17,703 nt of DNA from contig CALIRC010000127.1 in assembly GCA_938044295.1 (NCBI GenBank), forward strand, positions 1 through 17,703, written 5' to 3'. This DNA comes from Minisyncoccota bacterium. Its GTDB lineage: Bacteria; Patescibacteriota; Minisyncoccia; Moranbacterales; GCA-2747515. Shown here in pieces: positions 6,509 to 13,062 of the stretch; position 1 is the first letter of the stretch, and every line of letters begins with the position of its first letter. The notes beneath the pieces were generated by a model. It was not told where the DNA came from. It saw nothing but the letters and a program-made list of their open reading frames with translations, and did not search any database. The translations under genes were made by a program, and so were the position numbers.

Positions 6509-7492
6509 ATGAAACGACGATATTTTTACCTCAATTCTTTAGAGATCTATAGGAGGCAGTCTATTGCTTTGGTTTTTTTTATGGTGTTGATACTGCTTTT
6601 TGCAGTCCCTGTTCTTGCTCAGATTGAAACGATTGATAATGGTGGGATTGTCGATAAAAATACGCAGAAAGATAATGAGAAAAATGATGCTGTAGATCTT
6701 GATAAATCTAAATATAAACCATCAGGTATGAGTGCTGTTGCCAGAGATGATGGTACTGTTCGTTTGACATGGAGTGATAAGGCAAAAGGTGAAGATGGTT
6801 ATAAAGTTCAACGTCGTGCTGGATCAGGGGACTGGCAGGGCATTGCGGATCTTGACAAAAATTCTGAGAGTTATACAGATCGGAGCGCTTCTCGTGGTGT
6901 GACTTACAACTACAGAGTGCGTGCATACAATGATTCGAGTAATTCTGATTATTCCACTATTGCGACCGTTACAACTGTTGATCCTGAACCTCTTTCTGAT
7001 GCAGAAATTTTGGCAAATGATACTGTACAGAAAAAGATCACGGAAGCAGTTGCTGATCAAGAAAAGAAAGATCAGGCAATTATTGCGAATTTGGAAGAGG
7101 AGCTGCGTAAGGTAAAAGAAACCTACAAAGAGTCGACTGGTGATTTGGAACAAACTGCTGCTTGTAACATCGATGTTATTCCTGAGGATCAAATCCAAGC
7201 TGTTGTGAAAGAGCGGTGTGAGACGTATCCAGGTAAGGAACAACTAGAAAAAGCTGCAGGGAAAACAGGGTCTTTGCTTTCGCAGATTTTTAGTAGTACT
7301 AAAGCGAGAATATTGATGAGCCTTCTTCTTTTGGGATTTGTACTAAATAATGTGTGGTGGCATATTTCCCATAAAAGTGTCCGTAAAGAGTTGAATCATC
7401 ATAAAGAGCGTCACCTGCACCACAAAGCACAGCATGAGCATCACAAGAAACGACATGAAAAGTACAAGGCCCTTCATGAGAGAGGTAAGTAG
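6509..7492 (+). CDS. Fibronectin type III membrane protein with coiled coil and His-rich C-terminal tail
   Basis: This 327-aa protein reads, in order: a signal or anchor helix at about 18-37 (SIALVFFMVLILLFAVPVLA, with a possible cleavage after LAQ); a charged linker; a fibronectin type III domain at about 71-156 (PSGMSAVARDDGTVRLTWSD ... TYNYRVRAYN ... YSTIATVTT); a coiled-coil stretch at about 163-210; two Cys likely outside (219 and 237); a membrane helix at 267-285 (ARILMSLLLLGFVLNNVWW); and a basic tail with 12 His among the last 43 residues in a heptad-like HH-K-x-RH pattern. Predicted topology puts FN3 and the coiled coil outside and the His tail in the cytoplasm. FN3 domains usually mediate adhesion or scaffolding. 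ATG 6509 is chosen over ATG 6464 because the longer form adds an unrelated hydrophobic stretch. Confidence 0.75.
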   Translation: MKRRYFYLNSLEIYRRQSIALVFFMVLILLFAVPVLAQIETIDNGGIVDKNTQKDNEKNDAVDLDKSKYKPSGMSAVARDDGTVRLTWSDKAKGEDGYKVQRRAGSGDWQGIADLDKNSESYTDRSASRGVTYNYRVRAYNDSSNSDYSTIATVTTVDPEPLSDAEILANDTVQKKITEAVADQEKKDQAIIANLEEELRKVKETYKESTGDLEQTAACNIDVIPEDQIQAVVKERCETYPGKEQLEKAAGKTGSLLSQIFSSTKARILMSLLLLGFVLNNVWWHISHKSVRKELNHHKERHLHHKAQHEHHKKRHEKYKALHERGK

Positions 7493-7654
7493 CAATGTTT
7501 TGATGGTAGATTTTGTTTATGAAGAATTTTTACCTTTTTGGGACAGTTTTTTGATTTCATAACGATTTTACTTTGATCAATTTCGTCTAGCTTTTGTCTT
7601 ATTTGATGAGAGTTTTCGATTCTCTCGTTTGACAATGTCTGGACTAATAGTATT

Positions 7655-7727
7655 GCCATTTTAGCTCAGTTGGTAGAGCGACGCACTCGTAACGCGTAGG
7701 TCATCAGTTCGATTCTGATAAATGGCT
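7655..7727 (+). tRNA. tRNA-Thr (anticodon CGU)
   Basis: A complete 73-nt cloverleaf is present: acceptor GCCATTT (7655-7661) pairs with AAATGGC (7720-7726); D arm GCTC/GAGC with the loop AGTTGGTA; anticodon arm ACGCA/CGCGT around the loop CTCGTAA; a 5-nt variable loop; T arm ATCAG/CTGAT around TTCGATT. Anticodon CGU decodes ACG as threonine. Oddities are an A31-C39 mismatch closing the anticodon loop and U at discriminator position 73. CCA is not encoded (CGA follows), so it must be added enzymatically. A TTGACA at 7629-7634 lies upstream, but no -10 at normal spacing lies before the gene. Confidence 0.95.
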
Positions 7728-7967
7728 CGAAAATGATGTGAGAAAGGTGTGTGGGGTATAACTATCAGAATTGTGGAAGTTTATACTTGCTAGAGCGAAG
7801 AAGTGGGAGAGATGTGAACTATTTACGCAGCTTTCGACAAAATTATATATGGAAATTATTTTTGTGGTAGATCTTTTATGAGTTGATAGTAAAAAAGCTG
7901 ACGTATTAATGCTATGATTTTCTGATTGCTCTGGCTGCTGTTGTCTTTTTTTGTATAGGTGAAGATA
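7728..7967. other. Gap after the tRNA with no recognisable gene
   Basis: Together with the following promoter and leader, this makes 313 nt without a gene. Reading frames are short and interrupted on both strands. No terminator with a good stem follows the tRNA. T-runs near 7850 and 7947 have no clear paired stem. I see nothing else interpretable. Confidence 0.4.
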
Positions 7968-7996
7968 TTGACAGTGATCTAATGTTGGCGTATAGT
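7968..7996 (+). promoter_or_regulatory. Strong sigma-70-type promoter of the 87-aa gene
   Basis: A perfect -35 TTGACA (7968-7973) is followed at exactly 17 nt by TATAGT (7991-7996). The predicted start is near 8003, giving a leader of about 38 nt. It is the best canonical + strand promoter in the window. Confidence 0.8.
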
Positions 7997-8026
7997 ATTG
8001 AGATTGTTGATGAATTTGATGAGCTG

Positions 8027-8036
8027 TAAAGGAGGG
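8027..8036 (+). promoter_or_regulatory. Strong Shine-Dalgarno of the 87-aa gene
   Basis: TAAAGGAGGG contains AAGGAGG, ending 5 nt before ATG 8041. This is nearly a full match to the 16S anti-Shine-Dalgarno, in contrast to the core genes here, which mostly have none. Confidence 0.85.
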
Positions 8037-8040
8037 TTCG

Positions 8041-8304
8041 ATGACCGATGAAATGCATCAAAAATTAAAAACACTTTTTCATAATAAGAAGATTGGCGTT
8101 GTAGATGATGGAAAGACAGTAACAAGTGGTGTCTGTACTGAAATTATCTCTAAGAGCAATTGCTATTTCTTGAGAATAAATGAAAATGTTCAAGCTCTGC
8201 TAATACCAATTAGTGTCATAGATAGACATTCTTGCGAAGCTCGAGGTGTTATCGATACTGAAGGTGGTGCACGGAAATTACGTGTGATCACAGTGGTGAT
8301 TTGA
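8041..8304 (+). CDS. Small soluble protein of unknown function, strong expression signals
   Basis: This 87-aa protein has no membrane segment or signal peptide. A short N-terminal helix (TDEMHQKLKTLFHNKK) precedes a series of predicted strands (IGVVDDGKTVTSGVCTEIIS, YFLRINENVQALLIPISVID, then KLRVITVVI), which suggests a small beta-barrel such as an SH3- or Sm-like fold. That is a guess from the strand pattern only. It has three Cys (residues 32, 41 and 65). I do not recognise a family. Its expression signals are the strongest in the window: a consensus promoter at 7968-7996, a near-perfect Shine-Dalgarno, and its own terminator at 8318-8349. It therefore forms a single-gene unit that is probably abundant under some condition. 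It is unlikely to be a shadow ORF because no competing frame covers it. Confidence 0.8.
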   Translation: MTDEMHQKLKTLFHNKKIGVVDDGKTVTSGVCTEIISKSNCYFLRINENVQALLIPISVIDRHSCEARGVIDTEGGARKLRVITVVI

Positions 8305-8317
8305 GAAAGCTTTTACG

Positions 8318-8349
8318 ACAGCAGTGGAAATTTTCATTGCTGTTTTTTT
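8318..8349 (+). terminator. Rho-independent terminator of the 87-aa gene
   Basis: ACAGCAGTGGAA pairs with TTTTCATTGCTGT (8318-8343, stem of about 11 bp with two G-U pairs), followed by a seven-T run. It lies 14 nt after the stop at 8304. Confidence 0.85.
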
Positions 8350-8362
8350 GTTTGAATTGGTG

Positions 8363-8368
8363 TATGAT
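8363..8368 (+). promoter_or_regulatory. Putative -10 box for the phospholipase-C-like gene
   Basis: TATGAT lies just after the preceding terminator and 46 nt before ATG 8415. No convincing -35 is present at standard spacing; TTTTTTTG sits upstream. Being the first such site after a terminator supports its use. Confidence 0.35.
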
Positions 8369-8414
8369 GAGATGGTAGTTTTGATTGTGCATTGTAAATC
8401 TGTAAAAACTTTTT

Positions 8415-9050
8415 ATGGCATGGGAATGGACGCATGTGCGATTTGCGCATGATGTGAAAAATCGTTTTGATGTTTCTGATTTGGAGGCGTATTATTCCGG
8501 AAGTATTTATCCAGATAGTCGATATCCGAGTGGCATTGCACGGGATTTGACGCATGATGAATCTTTTCGACAAGAAGCTTTTTACAATCAAAGTGACTTT
8601 CACAAGGGTTGGATGGTTCATCTTCTTTATGATCGTGTGCAGTTTTCTGTAATGGGGGAGGACTTTACTGATATTCTGAAAGAGGCACATGATGATCGGG
8701 AAAATTGGCAATTACGAACGGCTTTAAAAATTTTACAGGATATCGATGATCAGAAGCAGTTTTCAGATGATGCTATTCGTCAGTCTGTGCGATATGTTCT
8801 TGCTCCGAACTCTGAAGATGTTCATGTGCTTGAAACTTATAATACATATTTTCGTACGTTTTATGATGCGACGCCTGTAAATGTTGCTTCATATAAGGAT
8901 TATTTTAAAACTTTTGGTATTTCATCATTAGATGCTGAGAGTATTTGTCACATAGCAGTAGATTTTCAAGACCGAGAAACAGTTATGCGAAAAGTATGTA
9001 ATATGTATGACCGTACCATGCTTGCATATGAGGACTTTATTTTGGAATGA
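8415..9050 (+). CDS. Zinc-dependent phospholipase C-like family protein
   Basis: This 211-aa cytoplasmic-looking protein has no signal peptide. The N-terminal third carries metal-ligand-like residues in the spacing of the zinc-dependent phospholipase C / S1-P1 superfamily: THVRFAHD (H7, H12), GSIYPDSRYP (D34), RDLTHDE (H47), and DFHKGWMVHLLYDRV (H63, H69, D73). The H-x3-D of the last motif and the G-x-I-x-PD motif are the most telling. The rest is helical and ends in a possible regulatory segment. Related proteins hydrolyse phosphoester bonds in lipids or nucleic acids, but many homologues are uncharacterised. The substrate and even activity are unproven here. The start is ATG 8415, which has no Shine-Dalgarno. 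It follows a terminator and has its own predicted -10; prfB begins 27 nt downstream. Confidence 0.65.
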   Translation: MAWEWTHVRFAHDVKNRFDVSDLEAYYSGSIYPDSRYPSGIARDLTHDESFRQEAFYNQSDFHKGWMVHLLYDRVQFSVMGEDFTDILKEAHDDRENWQLRTALKILQDIDDQKQFSDDAIRQSVRYVLAPNSEDVHVLETYNTYFRTFYDATPVNVASYKDYFKTFGISSLDAESICHIAVDFQDRETVMRKVCNMYDRTMLAYEDFILE

Positions 9051-9077
9051 TCATTGAAATAATAATTTGACTTGATA

Positions 9078-10158
9078 ATGAAAGACTTATACGAAAAATT
9101 CAAAGATTTAGAAGCGCAAATCCTGCGGTTGCAGGACTCTCTTTGACCTAGAAATGAAAAAAGATCGTGTTGATGAGATCGATGTTCTGACGCAAACAGA
9201 GGGTTTTTGGGATGATCAACAAACGGCTACGAAACTAACAAAAGAACGTGAGAGTCTTTCTCAAGAGATTGGTACAGTTGAAGTACTCAACGGAAAGATT
9301 TCTGACAATCTAGAGCTTCTTTCACTTGTTTCTTCTGATACAGATGTGGCGGATATTGAAAAAGAGATCCCTGGAATCACAGAAGGACTAGAAGATCTTA
9401 CATATTATGCGCTTTTTGATGGTCCATATGATGACCGCGATGTGATTGTCACAGTGCGCGCTGGTGCGGGCGGTGATGATGCACAGGACTGGAGTGAAAT
9501 GCTTGTGCGTATGTACGTGCGCTTCGCTGAGCGACATGATTTTTCTGTTGAAATTTTTGATCGTACTGCTGGTGCTGAAGCAGGGATTAAATCGATGACA
9601 TTTCAGATTTCTGGACAAAGAGCATATGGTCTTTTGCGTGCAGAGTCTGGTGTGCATCGTCTTGTACGGCTTTCGCCGTTTAATGCCGATAATCTTCGTC
9701 AAACGTCATTTGCACAAGTTGAAACTCTCCCTGTTATTACAACGCTCCCTGCAGTAGAGGTGAAGATGGAAGACCTAAAGATTGATACTTTTCGTTCTTC
9801 AGGTGCAGGTGGTCAAAGTGTTAATACGACCGATAGTGCAGTGCGTGTCACGCATGTTCCGTCTGGAATTGTCGCGAGCTGTCAAAATGAGCGTTCTCAG
9901 TTACAGAATAAATTGCAAGCAATAAAAGTGGTTACCGCAAAACTTCATAAAAAGCATTTGGAGGCAGAAGATGCGAAGCAATTGGCTTTGCGTGGAGAGC
10001 AGAAACAAGCTGAATGGGGGTCGCAAATCAGATCATATGTGCTTCATCCATATAAGATGGTTAAAGATCACCGTACGAAGCATGAATCTCATGCAGTGGA
10101 CAATGTACTAGATGGTGATTTGGATCGTTTTATCGAAGCATACTTGCATATGTCATAG
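9078..10158 (+). CDS. prfB: Peptide chain release factor 2, programmed +1 frameshift
   Basis: RF2 ends translation at UGA and UAA. A short first frame (22 codons, MKDLYEKFKDLEAQILRLQD then SL) starts at ATG 9078 and reaches an in-frame TGA at 9144-9146. The slip sequence CTTTGAC (9141-9147) is the classic RF2 frameshift site: the Leu-tRNA slips +1 and reading resumes with GAC at 9145, joining the frame that ends at 10158. The full product is about 359 aa. The stop-codon-reading tripeptide SPF is at about residues 199-201 (VRLSPFNADN), and the peptidyl-tRNA hydrolysis motif GGQ at about 244-246 (SSGAGGQSVN). Both sit six residues before the E. coli RF2 positions. SPF rather than PxT rules out RF1. 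The usual stimulatory internal Shine-Dalgarno is weak (AGGA at 9133-9136, 4 nt before CTT). The product regulates itself: low RF2 favours frameshifting. Confidence 0.97.
9141..9147 (+). promoter_or_regulatory. prfB: RF2 programmed +1 frameshift site CTTTGAC
   Basis: CTT (codon 22) is followed by TGA and then C, the poorest stop context. The slip moves the Leu tRNA from CUU to UUU, so the next codon is GAC. AGGA upstream (9133-9136) is a weaker stimulator than the AGGGGG of E. coli. Confidence 0.93.
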
Positions 10159-10173
10159 TTTTGATACTACATG

Positions 10174-10182
10174 TGTTATAAT
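10174..10182 (+). promoter_or_regulatory. Extended -10 promoter of the ftsE-ftsX unit
   Basis: TGTTATAAT is a perfect TATAAT (10177-10182) with the TGn extension and no good -35. Transcription would begin near 10189, with a leader of about 52 nt. That leader holds a small AAGGA/TCCTT hairpin and a second hairpin CATGC-AACGC-GCATG (10229-10243) that buries the ftsE start codon. Confidence 0.6.
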
Positions 10183-10240
10183 GTGTGAGAAAAGGAATTT
10201 TGTATCCTTGACTTTTGTTTATACTTAACATGCAACGCGC

Positions 10241-10927
10241 ATGTCTCTCATACGATTTGAAAATGTTTCTATGGTGTATCCTCAGGGTGCACCGATTTTG
10301 CGGGATTTAAATTTTGAGATTGAACAAGGAGATTTTGTTTCCGTAATCGGGGTTTCTGGCGTGGGTAAATCGACACTTCTTAAGCTCATTTATGCAGAGG
10401 AACGGCCTACGGAAGGTCGGGTCTTTTTTGGTGAGCGTGACGTGAGCACTATAAAAAAACGTCTTTTGCCGTTTTATCGACGCAATTTTGGGACTGTTTT
10501 TCAGGATTCTAAACTGTTGGATAATAAGACGATTTACGAAAATGTAGCTTATGCGCTTGAGGTGCAAGGCAAATCGAGTGCACAGATTGGTGAAGAGGTT
10601 CCAAAAATTTTGGAAATTGTGGGATTGAGTCATCAATACGATAAGTATCCTGGTCAAGTGAGTGGTGGGGAGGCACAAAGAGCTAGTTTGGCGCGTGCAG
10701 TGATCCATCGTCCACGCGTTTTGGTGGCTGATGAACCGACTGGTAATCTTGATCCAAATGCGACATGGAATATCATGCAACTCCTTTTGAAAATCAATGA
10801 ATTTGGTACAACAGTTATTTTAGCGACACATGATACTGCAACAGTAGATTTTGTACAGCGGCGGGTAATCGTGTTGCAGGATGGTTCGATCGTTTCTGAT
10901 AAACAACGAGGAATGTACGAAGATTAG
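10241..10927 (+). CDS. ftsE: Cell division ATP-binding protein FtsE
   Basis: This 228-aa ABC ATPase partners with FtsX at the division site, where ATP hydrolysis drives FtsX to activate cell-wall hydrolases on the outer side. All nucleotide-binding motifs are intact: Walker A GVSGVGKST at 37-45, Q-loop at VFQD (Q88), signature VSGGEAQR at 140-147 (usually LSGGEQQR), Walker B VLVADEPTGNLD at 160-171, and the H-loop His at 197 (ATHD). DEPTGNLD is typical of the FtsE/LolD group. The start is ATG 10241 (MSLIRFENVSMVYPQG), the usual family N-terminus, without Shine-Dalgarno and within a small hairpin. It is followed after 5 nt by ftsX, as in most bacteria. Confidence 0.96.
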   Translation: MSLIRFENVSMVYPQGAPILRDLNFEIEQGDFVSVIGVSGVGKSTLLKLIYAEERPTEGRVFFGERDVSTIKKRLLPFYRRNFGTVFQDSKLLDNKTIYENVAYALEVQGKSSAQIGEEVPKILEIVGLSHQYDKYPGQVSGGEAQRASLARAVIHRPRVLVADEPTGNLDPNATWNIMQLLLKINEFGTTVILATHDTATVDFVQRRVIVLQDGSIVSDKQRGMYED

Positions 10928-10932
10928 ATTAT

Positions 10933-11847
10933 ATGAAAACACTGAAATTTGCTCGAGCAATCAAAGAAGGCTTTCTGAATTTTTATCGTGATAAGTGGCT
11001 TACGCTAGCGACGATTAGTGTGATGGCTCTTACGCTTTTCTTGATTGGCGTTACTGTTTTTCTGGGTCTTGCTGTACACCAAACAATTGCGAATATTGAG
11101 AAACGAATCAATATTAGTATCTACTTTAATTTTGATGTCCCAGAAGACGATATTATTGCTATTCAGAAAAGTCTCGAGGAAAAAAATCTTTCAGAAATTC
11201 AAAAAATTGAGTTTGTTTCTCGTGCGCAAGCGCTAGAGCAGTTCAAGACATATTCCGATAATGATCCTGATATTTTGGACGCACTTGATGTTGTTGGTGA
11301 GAATCCACTTCCAGATGCGCTTGTTATAACAGCTGCAGATACATCAAATTATGAGAGTATCAATACTTTTTTTGAAGAAGAATATTCAGCATTGATTTCT
11401 AATACAAGTTATCGTAAGAATAAAGGCACGATTTCACAAGTTCGTGATCGTATGATTTTTGTGCGTAATGCTACATCATTTTTGAGTATACTTTTTATAC
11501 TTATTGCAGGCCTTGTCACTTTTAATACTGTGCGAATGAGTATTTATGCGCACCGTAAAGAATTTGAAGTCATGCGCTTGGTGGGAGCATCTAATACATA
11601 TGTCAAGATACCTGTTATTTTTGAAGGGATACTTTATGGATTAGCTAGTGCGATTTGTGCGGTTATAGTTTTGATAGTACTGGTGTACTTGGTTGATCCG
11701 TTTGCAAAAGGTATTTTGGAGGATGCAAATATTTCTGGTCTCTATGGTAGTCAGGCATTGACTGTTGTGTTGAGTATGGTTGCTGGCGGTTTTGTGTTGG
11801 GAATGGGTAGTAGCTATATCGCTATTCGTCGCTATCTTGAACGGTAG
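10933..11847 (+). CDS. ftsX: Cell division protein FtsX (first copy, canonical)
   Basis: This 304-aa integral membrane subunit of FtsEX has the standard layout: short cytoplasmic N-terminus; TM1 at about 22-48 (WLTLATISVMALTLFLIG); a large outer loop (about 49-175) with the conserved FVSRAQALEQF and YESINTFFEEEY stretches; and three more membrane helices at about 181-200, 228-254 and 274-296. The cytoplasmic coupling segment is well conserved (EFEVMRLVGASNTYVKIPVI, 210-229) and fits contact with FtsE. The gene lies 5 nt after ftsE, so the two are cotranscribed. No Shine-Dalgarno is close to the ATG. A divergent second FtsX follows after 31 nt. Confidence 0.95.
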   Translation: MKTLKFARAIKEGFLNFYRDKWLTLATISVMALTLFLIGVTVFLGLAVHQTIANIEKRINISIYFNFDVPEDDIIAIQKSLEEKNLSEIQKIEFVSRAQALEQFKTYSDNDPDILDALDVVGENPLPDALVITAADTSNYESINTFFEEEYSALISNTSYRKNKGTISQVRDRMIFVRNATSFLSILFILIAGLVTFNTVRMSIYAHRKEFEVMRLVGASNTYVKIPVIFEGILYGLASAICAVIVLIVLVYLVDPFAKGILEDANISGLYGSQALTVVLSMVAGGFVLGMGSSYIAIRRYLER

Positions 11848-11878
11848 TAATTCTGCTGATACTACACTATATTTTGTC

Positions 11879-12979
11879 ATGTTGAATTTTCACGATGAAG
11901 AGTATGATACACCTGACGATTCTGCGCGTACTGTCGCACGGCGTTTTTTACGTTTGATTTTTTGTTTTGTTCGTGATACTTTTTTTGCTTTTGTTCAGTA
12001 TTGTAGGCAATTCTTTACTTCTCGCACGCAGCTGATTCCTCAAAATGCAGGAAAGGCCATGTATGAGACTTTACACAACGGCGAAAGTTTGTTTCAGGTG
12101 TATAGTGAAAAATGGCTTTTTTTTGCTACACTTAGAACTTTTTTACTCATTTTCTTTCTTGGAGGCATCATTTTCTCACTCAACACTTTTGTGGAAAATG
12201 CCATTACTTCTACGAAAGAAAAAGTGTATATTAGTATTTATTTTAATCGTGATGTTGAGAAAGAATTTATCTTCGCTATACGCGATACGGTCCTTGCGGA
12301 GCGATCTGATGTTGTTTCGCATGCTGTTTATGTGACACGAGAAGAAGCACTTGCACAGTACCTTGCTTTTGCAGGTAATGATCCCAGTGTGGTGAATGCA
12401 TTAGATATCCTTGGTGGCAATCCTTTTCATGACGCAATCAATATCTCTACATTTGATACGCGTGACTATGAAAGTATAAATACTTTTTTTGAACAATCAT
12501 ACACGGATTTGGTTTATGGAACTAGTTTTGAACGAAGTAAAAAATCGTTTGATGCACTTCGTGAGCGCGTAATGTTTATCCGACGTATTACACTTTTTGC
12601 AAGCCTATTCTTCATGTTTCTTGCAGCGCTTGTAACGTATCATTCTGTGCGTACAGGTGTGGCTATTCATTTTCGGCAATTAGAAACAGTGAGACCTATA
12701 GGAGTGCAAGTGCAAAATGAACAGGCAGGAAGAGGTCAAAGTATCCTTTTTGGTTTTTTGGGAGCTCTTGCTGTACTCGTGATATTGTTTGTACTTCTGT
12801 TTGCGACAAATCCGTTTGCGAGGAGTCTTCTTTTTGTGCGTGGAGATGACGATGGTCTTGCGTTTTCGCATTGGTTGGTGATTTTTAGTGGTATTGGTAT
12901 ATTCTTAACAATTGTTGTAGTGGGAATCTTTGCTTTTCGTCGTAAGCTTCGTTTACAGAGACAATTGCAGAGTTTATAG
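11879..12979 (+). CDS. Divergent second FtsX paralogue with long N-terminal extension
   Basis: This 366-aa FtsX-family permease clearly derives from a tandem duplication. Shared landmarks with the upstream copy include KVYISIYFNRDV, TREEALAQYLAF, NDPSVVNALDILGGNPFHDA, DYESINTFFEQSY and the four-helix plan. Differences are strong. About 75 extra residues precede TM1, including a basic, aromatic stretch (RRFLRLIFCFVRDTFFAFVQ). The coupling segment reads RQLETVRPIGVQ (266-277) where the canonical copy has KEFEVMRLVGAS, putting Pro and Val in the FtsE-contact motif. The last outer loop carries RGDDDG. This copy may pair with the first FtsX around FtsE or may have lost ATPase coupling; both are inference. 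ATG 11879 is chosen because earlier in-frame starts overlap ftsX and add membrane-like residues encoded by the ftsX 3' end. Confidence 0.85.
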   Translation: MLNFHDEEYDTPDDSARTVARRFLRLIFCFVRDTFFAFVQYCRQFFTSRTQLIPQNAGKAMYETLHNGESLFQVYSEKWLFFATLRTFLLIFFLGGIIFSLNTFVENAITSTKEKVYISIYFNRDVEKEFIFAIRDTVLAERSDVVSHAVYVTREEALAQYLAFAGNDPSVVNALDILGGNPFHDAINISTFDTRDYESINTFFEQSYTDLVYGTSFERSKKSFDALRERVMFIRRITLFASLFFMFLAALVTYHSVRTGVAIHFRQLETVRPIGVQVQNEQAGRGQSILFGFLGALAVLVILFVLLFATNPFARSLLFVRGDDDGLAFSHWLVIFSGIGIFLTIVVVGIFAFRRKLRLQRQLQSL

Positions 12980-13040
12980 AGTTTTTTTCTTTGAATTTTG
13001 TGCTGTGGATAAGTCATTTTTCTGTGTGCTACTGTGTGAA

Positions 13041-13046
13041 TATAAC
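13041..13046 (+). promoter_or_regulatory. Possible -10 box before the secreted repeat protein
   Basis: TATAAC, preceded by TGTGAA, lies 16 nt before ATG 13063. The -35 is poor. It could give this gene expression independent of the ftsEX unit, but read-through from ftsX is equally possible since no terminator separates them. Confidence 0.3.
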
Positions 13047-13062
13047 TTATGAAATAAAAATT

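Noticed and set aside
7629..7634. TTGACA as -35 of the tRNA gene
   Set aside because: At 17 nt spacing the -10 would fall inside the tRNA. The promoter of this gene remains unassigned.
9144..9146. TGA as a nonsense mutation or recoded Gly codon in prfB
   Set aside because: CTTTGAC is the known RF2 frameshift site, and TGA ends other genes in the window, so a Gly recoding is unlikely.
11780..11878. Longer start of the second FtsX
   Set aside because: It overlaps the ftsX 3' end in another frame and its residues are a by-product of the membrane-helix codons there.
12991..13062. Longer start of the secreted protein
   Set aside because: The signal peptide begins cleanly at ATG 13063, and the region before it carries promoter-like sequence.
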